Source: a virus
Virus record (IMG/VR): IMGVR_UViG_3300042375_000563
Location: 1-42,902 of that record
Strand: one strand, 5' to 3'
Length of the DNA stretch: 42,902 nt
The first letter of the stretch is position 1, and every line of letters begins with the position of its first letter. A program made the position numbers and the translations under genes. The notes under the pieces were generated by a model. It had not been told where the DNA came from. It saw nothing but the letters and a program-made list of their open reading frames with translations, and did no database searches. Shown here one piece after another: positions 15,991 to 21,966 of this stretch.

Positions 15991-16245
15991 ATGAATACGA
16001 ACATCACCCCGCACGTTGCGCTGACGATCCTCACCCCCGACACGGTGGCTGAATGCTGGAACGGCGTGTTCAGCTTTGGCAATCTGTACGAAGCCCTTTG
16101 GTCTTGCGTCCCGGCTTACACGGCACCCTCGCCCGAGGAAAGCGAAGAACCTTGCTACGGCATGGATTGCGTCGCCGACTTCTGGGGCCGCTTCACGCCC
16201 GAGCAGCAGGCCAAGCTTAACGAGCTCGCCGAGCTCAACGCCTGA
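15991..16245 (+). CDS. Small early protein, function unknown
   Basis: 84 residues from the ATG at 15991, which has AAGGA nine bases upstream; an earlier in-frame ATG lacks such a site. The product is acidic with LTILTPDTVAECWNGVFSFG, three cysteines and a helical C-terminus (TPEQQAKLNELAELNA). It is the first gene after the divergent promoter region, where phages keep host-takeover genes. I do not recognise the family. A tetraloop hairpin follows it. Confidence 0.6.
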   Translation: MNTNITPHVALTILTPDTVAECWNGVFSFGNLYEALWSCVPAYTAPSPEESEEPCYGMDCVADFWGRFTPEQQAKLNELAELNA

Positions 16246-16251
16246 TCAACC

Positions 16252-16271
16252 GGGGCGGCTCAGGTCGCCCC
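16252..16271 (+). other. Hairpin with TCAG loop between early genes
   Basis: GGGGCGGC pairs with GTCGCCCC (one G-U pair) around TCAG, six bases after the first early gene. No T-run follows. Its stem is close to that of the UUCG hairpin at 4598. Confidence 0.6.
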
Positions 16272-16294
16272 ACATCATCGAAGGGAACCACACC

Positions 16295-16492
16295 ATGAAC
16301 GCAACACTCACCCTGACCGAAGAACAGCTTGAGATCATGCTCCAAGCATTGAACGCCCGCGATTGCCAACTGCGTTACCGCACCGCGCCGGGCGACGCGC
16401 GCCGGTCGGCTTTACCCATCATCGAAGGCATACACAGAAGGGCTGCCGACGCGCTTACCGCGATCTATGCCGCTCGCCGCAACGCCGCCTGA
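16295..16492 (+). CDS. Small early protein, function unknown
   Basis: 65 residues from the ATG at 16295, preceded by AAGGGAACCACACC. It is helical: NATLTLTEEQLEIMLQALNARDCQ, then an Arg-rich turn and IIEGIHRRAADALTAIYAARR. No family recognised. The leader ending ACCACACC-ATG resembles those of the next two genes, so the three early genes seem to share a leader design, each after a hairpin or gap. Confidence 0.58.
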   Translation: MNATLTLTEEQLEIMLQALNARDCQLRYRTAPGDARRSALPIIEGIHRRAADALTAIYAARRNAA

Positions 16493-16514
16493 TTCAGAGA
16501 GAGGAACCAACACC

Positions 16515-16724
16515 ATGACACGCAAGGACTACATCCTAATCGCCGACGCGATCCGCCAGTTGCTGGCCGACATTGACCGGGAGCCGGCTGGCATGCGCGA
16601 GGTGTTAACCGGGGAGCGTATCGGCGTCCGTAGCGTGGCGCTGCGGCTGGCCGACCAGTTGCGGCAAGACAACCCCCGATTTGACCGCACCCGGTTTATC
16701 GAGGCTTGCGGGCTGACAGCCTAA
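16515..16724 (+). CDS. Small early protein, function unknown
   Basis: 69 residues from the ATG at 16515, with AGAGAGGAACCAACACC ahead; the frame is open further back but without a ribosome site. The sequence TRKDYILIADAIRQLLADID, then GVRSVALRLADQLRQDNPRFD and RFIEACGL, is of a kind often seen in small genes of alphaproteobacterial phages and plasmids. Predicted helical. Function unknown. Confidence 0.62.
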   Translation: MTRKDYILIADAIRQLLADIDREPAGMREVLTGERIGVRSVALRLADQLRQDNPRFDRTRFIEACGLTA

Positions 16725-16731
16725 TCACACC

Positions 16732-16753
16732 GGGGGAGGCTTAGGCTTCCCCC
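16732..16753 (+). other. Hairpin with TTAG loop after the third early gene
   Basis: GGGGGAGGC pairs with GCTTCCCCC (one G-U pair) around TTAG, eight bases after the stop codon. No T-run follows. It is the second tetraloop hairpin of this type among the early genes. Confidence 0.6.
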
Positions 16754-16758
16754 ACACC

Positions 16759-16848
16759 TTAACCCGTTTGGTTAAAGCCACACAGAGAAACGAACCATAG
16801 GCAATCTTAACCCTTTCGGTTAAGCCTAAAGAGGAAAACGAACCATGA
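16759..16848 (+). repeat. Duplicated hairpin-plus-ribosome-site leader
   Basis: Two 42-base copies (16759-16800 and 16807-16848) each hold a TTAACC...GGTTAA hairpin, a purine-rich ribosome site and ACGAACCAT. The second copy leads to the ATG of the 96-residue gene; the first ends in CCATAG with no gene after it. It looks like the leader of a lost or replaced gene. Confidence 0.6.
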
Positions 16849-17135
16849 CCCACTACATCGGCACGATCTATTTTCTGGGCAGCTATCGCCCCCTCTACGT
16901 CGAGGGAGCCACGGCGGAAGCTGTGTTTCTGCAAATGGAGCGCCGCGCCCGTGAAGCCCCGCCAGAGGCCCTAGAACGGCTGCTAGAGCTTCGCTTGAGG
17001 TACAACCCTCGCTACACCTCGCAAAGCATCGAGCATGGTTCCTACGGGGCCTGTGTGCGCATGGCCGACGCGCCAGCCCTGCCACCGGCTCTATGGGACT
17101 CCATGCCCCCATGCCCCGGCCTGATCTATAACTGA
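16845..17135 (+). CDS. Small early protein, function unknown
   Basis: 96 residues. An N-terminal beta part (HYIGTIYFLGSYRPLYVEGA) is followed by a helical Arg/Glu-rich centre (QMERRAREAPPEALERLLELRLRYNP) and a Pro-rich end. GAGGAAAACGAACC precedes the ATG, directly after the duplicated leader. A strong terminator follows the gene, so it closes the first early unit. No family recognised. Confidence 0.58.
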   Translation: MTHYIGTIYFLGSYRPLYVEGATAEAVFLQMERRAREAPPEALERLLELRLRYNPRYTSQSIEHGSYGACVRMADAPALPPALWDSMPPCPGLIYN

Positions 17136-17156
17136 TCCCACCCCCACCCCGCACCT

Positions 17157-17186
17157 AGCCCGCCCTAACCCGGCGGGCTTTTCTTT
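17157..17186 (+). terminator. Rho-independent terminator closing the first early unit
   Basis: AGCCCGCC (17157-17164) pairs with GGCGGGCT (17172-17179) around a 7-base loop, followed by TTTTCTTT. It lies 21 bases after the stop of the 96-residue gene. Confidence 0.82.
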
Positions 17187-17862
17187 GCCCGCTCCCGGCC
17201 CGCCAGAGGCACCGCACAGAGCCGCCAGCGCCTGTTTGGCACCCAGGGCCGCCCCTAGCGCCCGGACGCGCTGAGAGAGCCTTAAACCCGGCCATGCACC
17301 CGGCGCATATCTCCCGGCACAGAGCCTATCCGCCTGCCCAATTTACAGCGGCGGTTTAACGCTGAGCCTATCTGTGATGAAACAGAGCAAGCGCTTGAAA
17401 ACAAAAGCGGAATCGTTGTTTTGAAACAGGTTTTGCCATTTTGAAACACCCCCTGTTTCAGTTTAAGTCATTGAAAACCTTCCCCTTTCTTATATATATC
17501 TATATATGAAACAGAAATATAATATATATATCCCCCTAGTTTTTTAGTGTGTTAGTTGAGTAATACACTTATATATATCTCTATATAGGGCTGTATATTT
17601 TCGCATTCTGTTTCACTTTGCCGAATCGGCTTTTGTTTTCATATACATAGGTATGAAACACCCCCTGTTTCACCCTGTTTCACCCCTAGCAATATCAATG
17701 ACTTAGATGAAACACCCTGAAACACTTTTGGTTCATTTCCGGGTTTTTGGCGCGTCCGATTATTACATTTCGGTAATGTGCTGATTTTAGTTTGTGCGGT
17801 CGTAAAATGCGTTTATGGCTGTGTGACGGTTTAACGGAAACCGACAGCGATAGGGGTTTAAT
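17187..17862. other. Long non-coding region, G+C-rich then AT-rich
   Basis: No gene is seen on either strand. Bases 17187-17370 are G+C-rich without clear structure. From about 17380 to 17790 the sequence becomes strongly AT-rich, with TATATATAT tracts near 17490-17580, and holds the repeats annotated separately. Small inverted repeats stand near 17759-17776 (ATTAC...GTAAT) and 17827-17843 (CGGTTT AACGG AAACCG) just before the next gene. Confidence 0.6.
17378..17724. repeat. Cluster of eleven TGAAACA sites; candidate replication origin or operator
   Basis: The 7-mer TGAAACA occurs on the plus strand at 17378, 17422, 17442, 17507, 17654, 17708 and 17718, and inverted (TGTTTCA) at 17454, 17609, 17666 and 17676. 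Two exact 19-bp inverted repeats TGAAACA-CCCCC-TGTTTCA occur at 17442-17460 and 17654-17672 and flank the most AT-rich part. Iterons around an AT-rich unwinding zone are the usual form of a replication origin; multiple operators for a regulator are the alternative. A terminator precedes it and replication genes follow downstream. Confidence 0.65.
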
Positions 17863-18060
17863 ATGTTTGCTGTTTACGATACGACGAACGCGACCCGCCG
17901 CAGCTTTCGCGCGGCATTTGCGACGTTTGAGGAGGCTTGCGGCTATGTCGAGGCGCTGCATCCGATTTGCTTTGAACGGGACGCGGATCATCCGGGCTGC
18001 GCTGATGCGTATATGCCGGGCGGGATGATCTATGTGATCGAAGCGGAAGTGGCAGCATGA
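17863..18060 (+). CDS. Small conserved phage protein
   Basis: 65 residues, starting MFAVYDTTNATRRSFRAAFA, then a helical FEEACGYVEALHP and a C-terminal strand GGMIYVIEAEV. AGGGG lies just ahead of the ATG. It is the first gene after the putative origin. Its stop overlaps the next start (ATGA). A small alpha/beta protein of unknown role. Confidence 0.6.
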   Translation: MFAVYDTTNATRRSFRAAFATFEEACGYVEALHPICFERDADHPGCADAYMPGGMIYVIEAEVAA

Positions 18061-18794
18061 GCGCGCGGAAACGTCCGATTTGCGGCTACGTCATTTACGA
18101 CGGGCCATCCGCTATTGACGGCGAGCGGATCATTGCGGTTGTTACTGGCATCCGGGGCAGTCGCAACACGAAGACCGGCAAAATGGTTCAGACGTATATC
18201 ATCCGCCCGGATATGCATCCGGTTGATGCGGTGCAGACTGGCGCGGACAAATCGATTTGTGGCGACTGTGTGCATCGCGGCGATGGCACCGGCAATGGTC
18301 GGTCTTGTTATGTGACGCTGATTCACGGGCCTGCGAGCGTCTATAAATCCTACGCGCGCGGCATCTATCCGCTGGCATCGCCTGAGGCGGTTGCGGACGT
18401 TGTCGCGGGTAAGATGGTGCGGCTTGGAACCTATGGCGATCCGGCGGCTGTCCCCATTGCCGTTTGGGAGGCGCTGATTTCGAAAGCGGCGGGATGGACA
18501 GGCTACACGCACCAATGGCGGACGGCGGCGGCGGGCTGGTCGCGGCTTGTGATGGCGAGCGCTGACACACTGGCGGATGCGAAAGCGGCATGGCTGCGCG
18601 GCTATCGCACGTTCCGGGTAGGACAGTCGGCCACGAAGGGGCGCGAGATCAATTGCCCGGCGAGTGAAGAGGCTGGCAAGCGGACGCAATGCGCGGCTTG
18701 CCGGTTGTGCATGGGAGCCACGAGCGGCTCGCCGGTATCGATACAGATAGAGCCGCATGGGGCAGGCGCGAAGCATTATAAGGTGGCAGCATGA
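18057..18794 (+). CDS. Conserved Cys-rich phage protein (DUF7227-like)
   Basis: 245 residues. Characteristic stretches are YDGPSAIDGERIIAVVTGIRG, KTGKMVQTYIIRPDMHPVDAV, CGDCVHRG (C68/C71) with SCYV (C84), and RLGTYGDPAAVP, then TGYTHQW and the C-terminal NCPASEEAGKRTQCAACRLC with four cysteines. I recognise this from a protein family common in phages and some bacterial genomes (I believe DUF7227), with no known function. The cysteine clusters suggest metal or Fe-S binding. It is the largest gene of this small-gene stretch. It overlaps its neighbours on both sides by four bases, so it is part of one translationally coupled operon. Confidence 0.72.
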   Translation: MSARKRPICGYVIYDGPSAIDGERIIAVVTGIRGSRNTKTGKMVQTYIIRPDMHPVDAVQTGADKSICGDCVHRGDGTGNGRSCYVTLIHGPASVYKSYARGIYPLASPEAVADVVAGKMVRLGTYGDPAAVPIAVWEALISKAAGWTGYTHQWRTAAAGWSRLVMASADTLADAKAAWLRGYRTFRVGQSATKGREINCPASEEAGKRTQCAACRLCMGATSGSPVSIQIEPHGAGAKHYKVAA

Positions 18795-19048
18795 TGATCA
18801 GCGTCGATGATGTTTTGCGCGAGGCGGCGGGATCGCTGGGCTATGCGGCGGACGCGCTGGAAGCACCGGCTGGCTCGCATATGCGGGATGTATCGCGCGA
18901 CCTGAAGACGGCGCGGGATATTGTGCACCTGATGCTGGCGGTTTTGGAAACGATTGTTTCAGTAGAGTGCCGGGGCGCTTCGGCTGAGGCGATGAGGCTG
19001 CGGCTGATAGTGTCCGCGTTGATTAAGCAAACGAAAGGGGAAGAATGA
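18791..19048 (+). CDS. Small helical protein, function unknown
   Basis: 85 residues (84 if the second ATG of the pair is used), helical throughout: SVDDVLREAAGSLGYAADALEA, then RDVSRDLKTARDIVHLMLAVLETIV and EAMRLRLIVSALIKQ. It overlaps the stop of the previous gene and the start of the next. No family recognised. Confidence 0.58.
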   Translation: MMISVDDVLREAAGSLGYAADALEAPAGSHMRDVSRDLKTARDIVHLMLAVLETIVSVECRGASAEAMRLRLIVSALIKQTKGEE

Positions 19049-19317
19049 TGACTAACGAGAAATACAACGGCTGGACGAATTACGCGACATGGCGCGTCAA
19101 TCTGGAGATGTTCGATGGTGGCGATTTTGCCAGCGACAACGACCTAGACGCCTATGACCTTGGCGATTCGCTGCGGGAGATGGCTTACGACACGCTGTCG
19201 GCGAACGGCTCCGGGCTTGTGCTGGATTATGCGCTTGCTTTTCTGAGCGACGTCAATTGGCCGGAGATTGCGCGGCACATGATTGAGGATTACCGGGAAG
19301 TGGAGGCTGACGCATGA
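19045..19317 (+). CDS. Conserved phage protein (NGWTNYATWRVNLE type)
   Basis: 90 residues, acidic. The N-terminal YNGWTNYATWRVNLEMFDG is a signature seen in small proteins of many phages and plasmids (I believe DUF7249); the function is unknown. The remainder is helical (LGDSLREMAYDTLSANG, then a C-terminal WPEIARHMIEDYREVEADA). GGGGAAG precedes the ATG pair. Four-base overlaps join it to both neighbours. Confidence 0.68.
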   Translation: MMTNEKYNGWTNYATWRVNLEMFDGGDFASDNDLDAYDLGDSLREMAYDTLSANGSGLVLDYALAFLSDVNWPEIARHMIEDYREVEADA

Positions 19318-19550
19318 GCGGGGATGTAACGCGCGCCGATTGGCTGGCGGGGATACGGGGCGGGCGCACTGACTGGACGGGGCTGGCCGAGAGGCGGCGC
19401 TTGCAGGCTGTCAAGGAGGCCAATGAGGCCGGGGTGCGCTACCTGATGGCGCGGGCTGAACGTGACGCGGCTGCGGCCCGGACGCGCGAGGCGCTGGCAG
19501 AATGGGCGCGGCTGTTTGCGAAAGTTTGCGAAGAAGAAGGGAAAATCTGA
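19314..19550 (+). CDS. Small charged helical protein, function unknown
   Basis: 78 residues. TRADWLAGIRGGRTDWTGLAER is followed by a long Ala/Arg/Glu helix (about 30-75), likely a coiled coil. The start overlaps the previous stop (ATGA) and the stop shares one base with the next start (TGATG). No family recognised; it is probably translated with its neighbours. Confidence 0.55.
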   Translation: MSGDVTRADWLAGIRGGRTDWTGLAERRRLQAVKEANEAGVRYLMARAERDAAAARTREALAEWARLFAKVCEEEGKI

Positions 19551-19903
19551 TGGGCTATCGCAGTGATTTGTTGTTCGCGTTTTACCCGGTTAAGCCGGGG
19601 GATGCGTCGGTTTCGTCATGGGTAGAGCAGCACTGGCCGAAGGACTGGTGCGAGATCGAGGACGCCGATGGCATGGTGCTTGTCCGGTATAGCGATGTTA
19701 AGTGGTATGCGGACTATGCATTCGTTCAGGCGGCTGTTGTCGCTACGGTTGCGTTCGACGTTGCGTTTTCCACGGACGAGGAGGGCGCTACGGCGCATTG
19801 GGAGATGATCAGGATCGGCGAGGAGGACGAGGACGTAGAGCGCGACGGTTCAGGTCGCCACGATTACCGCATGAGCCTTCGCCGCGAAATCGTGGTGAAT
19901 TGA
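19550..19903 (+). CDS. Conserved small phage protein (MGYRSDLL type)
   Basis: 117 residues from the ATG at 19550, in the TGATG overlap; an upstream in-frame ATG would give a long overlap with the previous gene. The N-terminus MGYRSDLLFAFYPVKPGD recalls a group of small phage proteins starting GYRSD, of unknown role. The centre is beta-rich (MVLVRYSDVKWYADYAFVQAAVVATVAFDVAF), and the end has a very acidic stretch (GEEDEDVERDG). Confidence 0.62.
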   Translation: MGYRSDLLFAFYPVKPGDASVSSWVEQHWPKDWCEIEDADGMVLVRYSDVKWYADYAFVQAAVVATVAFDVAFSTDEEGATAHWEMIRIGEEDEDVERDGSGRHDYRMSLRREIVVN

Positions 19904-19904
19904 G

Positions 19905-20018
19905 ATGGGCTGTTTGTTATTGATCGTCGCGCTTGCCATTGGCTACGCTGCCGCCGGGGTGGCTGGCATGGTGGTTGCGCTGTTGATCCTGATCGTTTTG
20001 ATGATGTTCGCGTCATGA
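19905..20018 (+). CDS. 37-residue membrane peptide
   Basis: An ATG one base after the previous stop codon opens a 37-residue frame that is almost wholly hydrophobic (CLLLIVALAIGYAAAGVAG, then MVVALLILIVLMMF), enough for one long or two short membrane helices. The stop overlaps the next ATG (ATGA). It is the first of three tightly packed membrane peptides. A holin-like or other membrane-acting role is possible; no family can be assigned. Confidence 0.5.
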   Translation: MGCLLLIVALAIGYAAAGVAGMVVALLILIVLMMFAS

Positions 20019-20158
20019 AGCGGCACCTCACGGTAACGGAGATGATCCAGCGCCAGCAGCGCCTTAACCGCATGGCGCAGCGCGCGGCTGGCATGATGGC
20101 CTGTCTGTGGCTGCTGTCTGTGGCTACGATGATCGCGGGCTGGATACTGACATGGTGA
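20015..20158 (+). CDS. 47-residue membrane peptide
   Basis: Starts in an ATGA overlap. A basic N-terminal helix (MKRHLTVTEMIQRQQRLNRMAQR) is followed by one membrane helix (MMACLWLLSVATMIAGWILTW) at the C-terminus, so the basic part would lie in the cytoplasm. The next gene begins seven bases before its end. Basic amphipathic helix plus single membrane span is seen in small phage lysis or exclusion proteins, but this one is not recognised. Confidence 0.5.
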   Translation: MKRHLTVTEMIQRQQRLNRMAQRAAGMMACLWLLSVATMIAGWILTW

Positions 20159-20277
20159 GCCGCGACCCCAACCGCAGCGGCAAGCGCCGCTTTACCGGCA
20201 TAGGGGCGCTGGCGGCCCTGCTGTTAGTCCTCGCCATCGCTTTCGCGCCGTGGCTATCCGCCATCCCGTACAGATAG
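20152..20277 (+). CDS. 41-residue membrane peptide
   Basis: Opens inside the end of the previous gene. A basic N-terminus (SRDPNRSGKRRFTG) leads to one membrane helix (IGALAALLLVLAIAFAPWLSAI). The stop TAG runs into TAGGAGACTGACCC-ATG, so its end supplies the ribosome site of the next gene. Third of the nested membrane peptides; role unknown. Confidence 0.5.
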   Translation: MVSRDPNRSGKRRFTGIGALAALLLVLAIAFAPWLSAIPYR

Positions 20278-20288
20278 GAGACTGACCC

Positions 20289-20387
20289 ATGACTGATCTG
20301 GAGAAATTGAAGGCCGAACTCGACGCCGCCATTGCCGCCTACCTCGCCACCCTCGCAGCGCAAACTAAGGAGCATAACAATGACTGA
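20289..20387 (+). CDS. 32-residue member of the tandem Ala-rich gene array
   Basis: The product starts MTDLEKLKAELDAAIAAYLA and ends with the array's common AAQTKE segment. AGGAG lies eight bases ahead of the ATG. The stop overlaps the next start by eight bases (ATGACTGA). It is the shortest intact member and looks like the conserved ends with almost no middle. Confidence 0.52.
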   Translation: MTDLEKLKAELDAAIAAYLATLAAQTKEHNND

Positions 20388-20547
20388 ATTAGAGAAACTG
20401 AAGGCTGCACGGGATGCCGCACTCGCAGCCCACTACGCCGCAACCATCGCCGCCGCCGCCGCCCGCGACGCCTCCGCCGCTTACGACGCCGCCATTGCCG
20501 CCTACCTCACCGCCCTCGCAGCGCAAGAGAAGGAGACCGACCAATGA
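20380..20547 (+). CDS. 55-residue member of the tandem Ala-rich gene array
   Basis: N-terminus MTELEKLKAARDAALAAHYA, a middle of almost pure Ala/Asp helix, then AAIAAYLTALAAQEKETDQ at the end, nearly the same as the end of the previous gene. AAGGAG in the previous gene's end serves as ribosome site. A single long helix is predicted, probably a coiled coil or helix bundle; function unknown. Confidence 0.58.
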   Translation: MTELEKLKAARDAALAAHYAATIAAAAARDASAAYDAAIAAYLTALAAQEKETDQ

Positions 20548-20732
20548 CTGAGATTGAGAGATTGACCGCCGCTCGGGACGCCGCATTGGACGCCGCATAC
20601 GCCGCCATAGACGCCGCATACGCCGCATGGGACGCCGCCATAGACGCCGCCAATGCTGACCGGGACGCCGACGCCAACAAGGTTTATAACGCCGCCATTG
20701 CAGCGCAAACTAAGGAGCAGACCGATGACTGA
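20544..20732 (+). CDS. 62-residue member of the tandem Ala-rich gene array, with DAAYAA repeats
   Basis: Starts MTEIERLTAARDAALDAAYA and continues in imperfect repeats of (I/W)DAAYAA and DAAIDAA, ending AAIAAQTKEQTDD. Start and stop lie in the common junction sequence. Like its neighbours it should be one long Ala-rich helix. Confidence 0.58.
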   Translation: MTEIERLTAARDAALDAAYAAIDAAYAAWDAAIDAANADRDADANKVYNAAIAAQTKEQTDD

Positions 20733-20763
20733 GATCGGGAGACTGCGCGGGAAAGAAGTGTGA
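20725..20763 (+). pseudogene. 12-codon remnant of an array gene
   Basis: The usual junction is followed by ATGACTGAGATCGGGAGACT, which codes MTEIGRLRGKEV and then a stop. It keeps the array's N-terminus and little more. The stop overlaps the ATG of the next gene (TGATG), so it may still act as a leader peptide that couples translation. Confidence 0.5.
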
Positions 20764-20963
20764 TGGCGACAGATTTTGAAATATGGCAGTGCGGCCACAA
20801 GGTCGCGTCGTCAACTAACGAAGGCCATGCTCGGCACTATGCGCTTATGTATTCCATGGATGGCGGCGTGACAGAACTGAAGCGCAAAGATGGCCGCAAG
20901 CGAACTATACTAGTCAGATATGCCAATTTCGTAGCGCAAGCTAAGGAGCAGACCAATGACTGA
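20763..20963 (+). CDS. 66-residue protein fused to the array's common C-terminus
   Basis: The N-terminal 50 residues (starting MATDFEIWQCGHKVASSTNE, later YSMDGGVTELKRKDGRKRTILVR) are unrelated to the Ala-rich helices and look like a small alpha/beta fold, yet the end AQAKEQTND is the same as in the array genes. This suggests that an unrelated gene was placed between two junction copies. An earlier in-frame GTG adds one residue. Function unknown. Confidence 0.58.
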   Translation: MATDFEIWQCGHKVASSTNEGHARHYALMYSMDGGVTELKRKDGRKRTILVRYANFVAQAKEQTND

Positions 20964-21156
20964 GACAGAGAGATTGAAGGTAGCGGCGCGTGATATGCTG
21001 AGGGCGGAAGGCGAGCGCCGGGCAACGGCTGCGATTGTGGCGGACTTGCGGGCGATGAGTGCGCTTTATAGCACCGGGCTACCGAGCGTTTTAGCGGCCC
21101 GCTATGAAACTGGCGAACACCTCGCAGCGAAAGAACAGGAAACCCCCAATGAGTAA
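20956..21156 (+). CDS. 66-residue last member of the array
   Basis: Begins MTETERLKVAARDMLRAEGE, related to the other array N-termini, continues with ATAAIVADLRAMSALYSTG, and ends LAAKEQETPNE, a diverged form of the common C-terminus. AAGGAG lies in the previous gene's end. The helix is less Ala-rich and more varied than in the other members. Confidence 0.58.
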   Translation: MTETERLKVAARDMLRAEGERRATAAIVADLRAMSALYSTGLPSVLAARYETGEHLAAKEQETPNE

Positions 21157-21161
21157 TTCAC

Positions 21162-21410
21162 ATGGCCAAGCGCATCATGGACTACGAGATCGACCCGCTA
21201 TTCAGGACGCCGGGGTTGCCTCGCATCCTGCAATTGCGACAGATCAGGGAGCAGACCTACATGACCCCCGGCGAGCGGCGCGAATTGAAGCGGCTGGAGG
21301 AGACGCAGCAGACGATGGAGTTTTTGTTTCATCGTCACAAGCGCGTGTCCGCGAGGCGGAAGCAGAAGACGCAGCCCAGCTCGCAGGACGGCAGTTATAC
21401 TGGGTCATGA
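21162..21410 (+). CDS. Small basic protein, function unknown
   Basis: 82 residues with PLFRTPGLPRILQLRQIREQ, then MTPGERRELKRLEETQQTMEFLF and a very basic, probably disordered C-terminus (HRHKRVSARRKQKTQ). It may bind nucleic acid. The stop overlaps the ATG of the HTH gene by four bases, so the two are coupled. No family recognised. Confidence 0.58.
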   Translation: MAKRIMDYEIDPLFRTPGLPRILQLRQIREQTYMTPGERRELKRLEETQQTMEFLFHRHKRVSARRKQKTQPSSQDGSYTGS

Positions 21411-21727
21411 TAGCTGACGCCTATTTGACTGGAAAACAGACGATGAGAGAACTTGCGATTGAAAATGGCATCTCGGTGTTCACCGTGCGCGATTACGTTC
21501 ATTCGCGCCGAGCTACATTCGCATTGGATCACCAGAAGCGACCGCTTGGAACGCGCCGGAACCGTGACCATGAGCCATCGCTCGTTCAGGGTGCGTATGG
21601 AACCGGAGGCTCCATGACGGATGACTCTGTGCGTAGGGCTACGCGAGAACTTGAGCGTAAAATTGTGGCCGGGTTGGCGAAGCGGGGGTTTGCACCTCTG
21701 CCATTTAACAGGGAAGACGCCGCATGA
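21407..21727 (+). CDS. Helix-turn-helix DNA-binding protein
   Basis: 106 residues from the ATG at 21407 (ATGA overlap with the previous stop). Residues about 13-35 (MRELAIENGISVFTVRDYV) form a typical helix-turn-helix, with the turn Gly at the expected place. The rest is basic and Arg-rich (HQKRPLGTRRNRDHE), ending in a second helical part (VRRATRELERKIVAGLAKRG). It is the only clear HTH regulator-type protein in the early region, so a role in gene control, perhaps on the TGAAACA sites, is a possible inference. The family is not clear. Confidence 0.6.
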   Translation: MIADAYLTGKQTMRELAIENGISVFTVRDYVHSRRATFALDHQKRPLGTRRNRDHEPSLVQGAYGTGGSMTDDSVRRATRELERKIVAGLAKRGFAPLPFNREDAA

Positions 21728-21966
21728 TGACCGCAAGCGCGAAATACGAGAGCGAAGATCTGAACGTGTCGTTTATCTGCCAGATGGAGCGGAACGACTA
21801 TGGTGTCAGTAGCTCACCAACATGGTGGGAACCTGTGCTGGACACCGTTGAGGTTGACGAGCTTGAGATGCTGGGCGTGTCAGTGGATCCTAAGGCGCTG
21901 CCGAGGGACTTGCTGGCGGCGATACTGAATCTTTCAGACGGATTGGAATGGGAAGGGGACTTGTGA
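21724..21966 (+). CDS. Small acidic protein, function unknown
   Basis: 80 residues, strongly acidic, with SEDLNVSFICQMERNDYG, then WWEPVLDTVEVDELEMLG and a helical end (LPRDLLAAILNLSDGLEWEGD). The start overlaps the previous stop and the stop shares a base with the next start. No family recognised; small acidic early proteins sometimes inhibit host proteins, but nothing here shows this. Confidence 0.55.
   Translation: MMTASAKYESEDLNVSFICQMERNDYGVSSSPTWWEPVLDTVEVDELEMLGVSVDPKALPRDLLAAILNLSDGLEWEGDL

Larger units (their letters stand above)
20271..21157 (+). repeat. Conserved gene-junction repeat in an array of small related genes
   Basis: At about 20271, 20358, 20521, 20703 and 20933 the same junction recurs: GCGCAA, a few bases, AAGGAG, about seven bases, ATGACTGA, then GA-rich codons. 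It codes the common C-terminal AQxKE of one gene, holds the ribosome site of the next, and overlaps stop with start. A weaker copy stands at 21117. Between junctions the genes differ in length and sequence. Confidence 0.68.

Noticed and set aside
17378-17724. CRISPR array
   Set aside because: The repeats are 7-mers in both orientations with irregular spacing, unlike CRISPR repeats and spacers.
18030-18776. 248-codon minus-strand frame opposite the Cys-rich DUF7227-like gene
   Set aside because: The plus-strand gene has family signatures and coupled overlaps; the minus frame is Arg-rich with no ribosome site.
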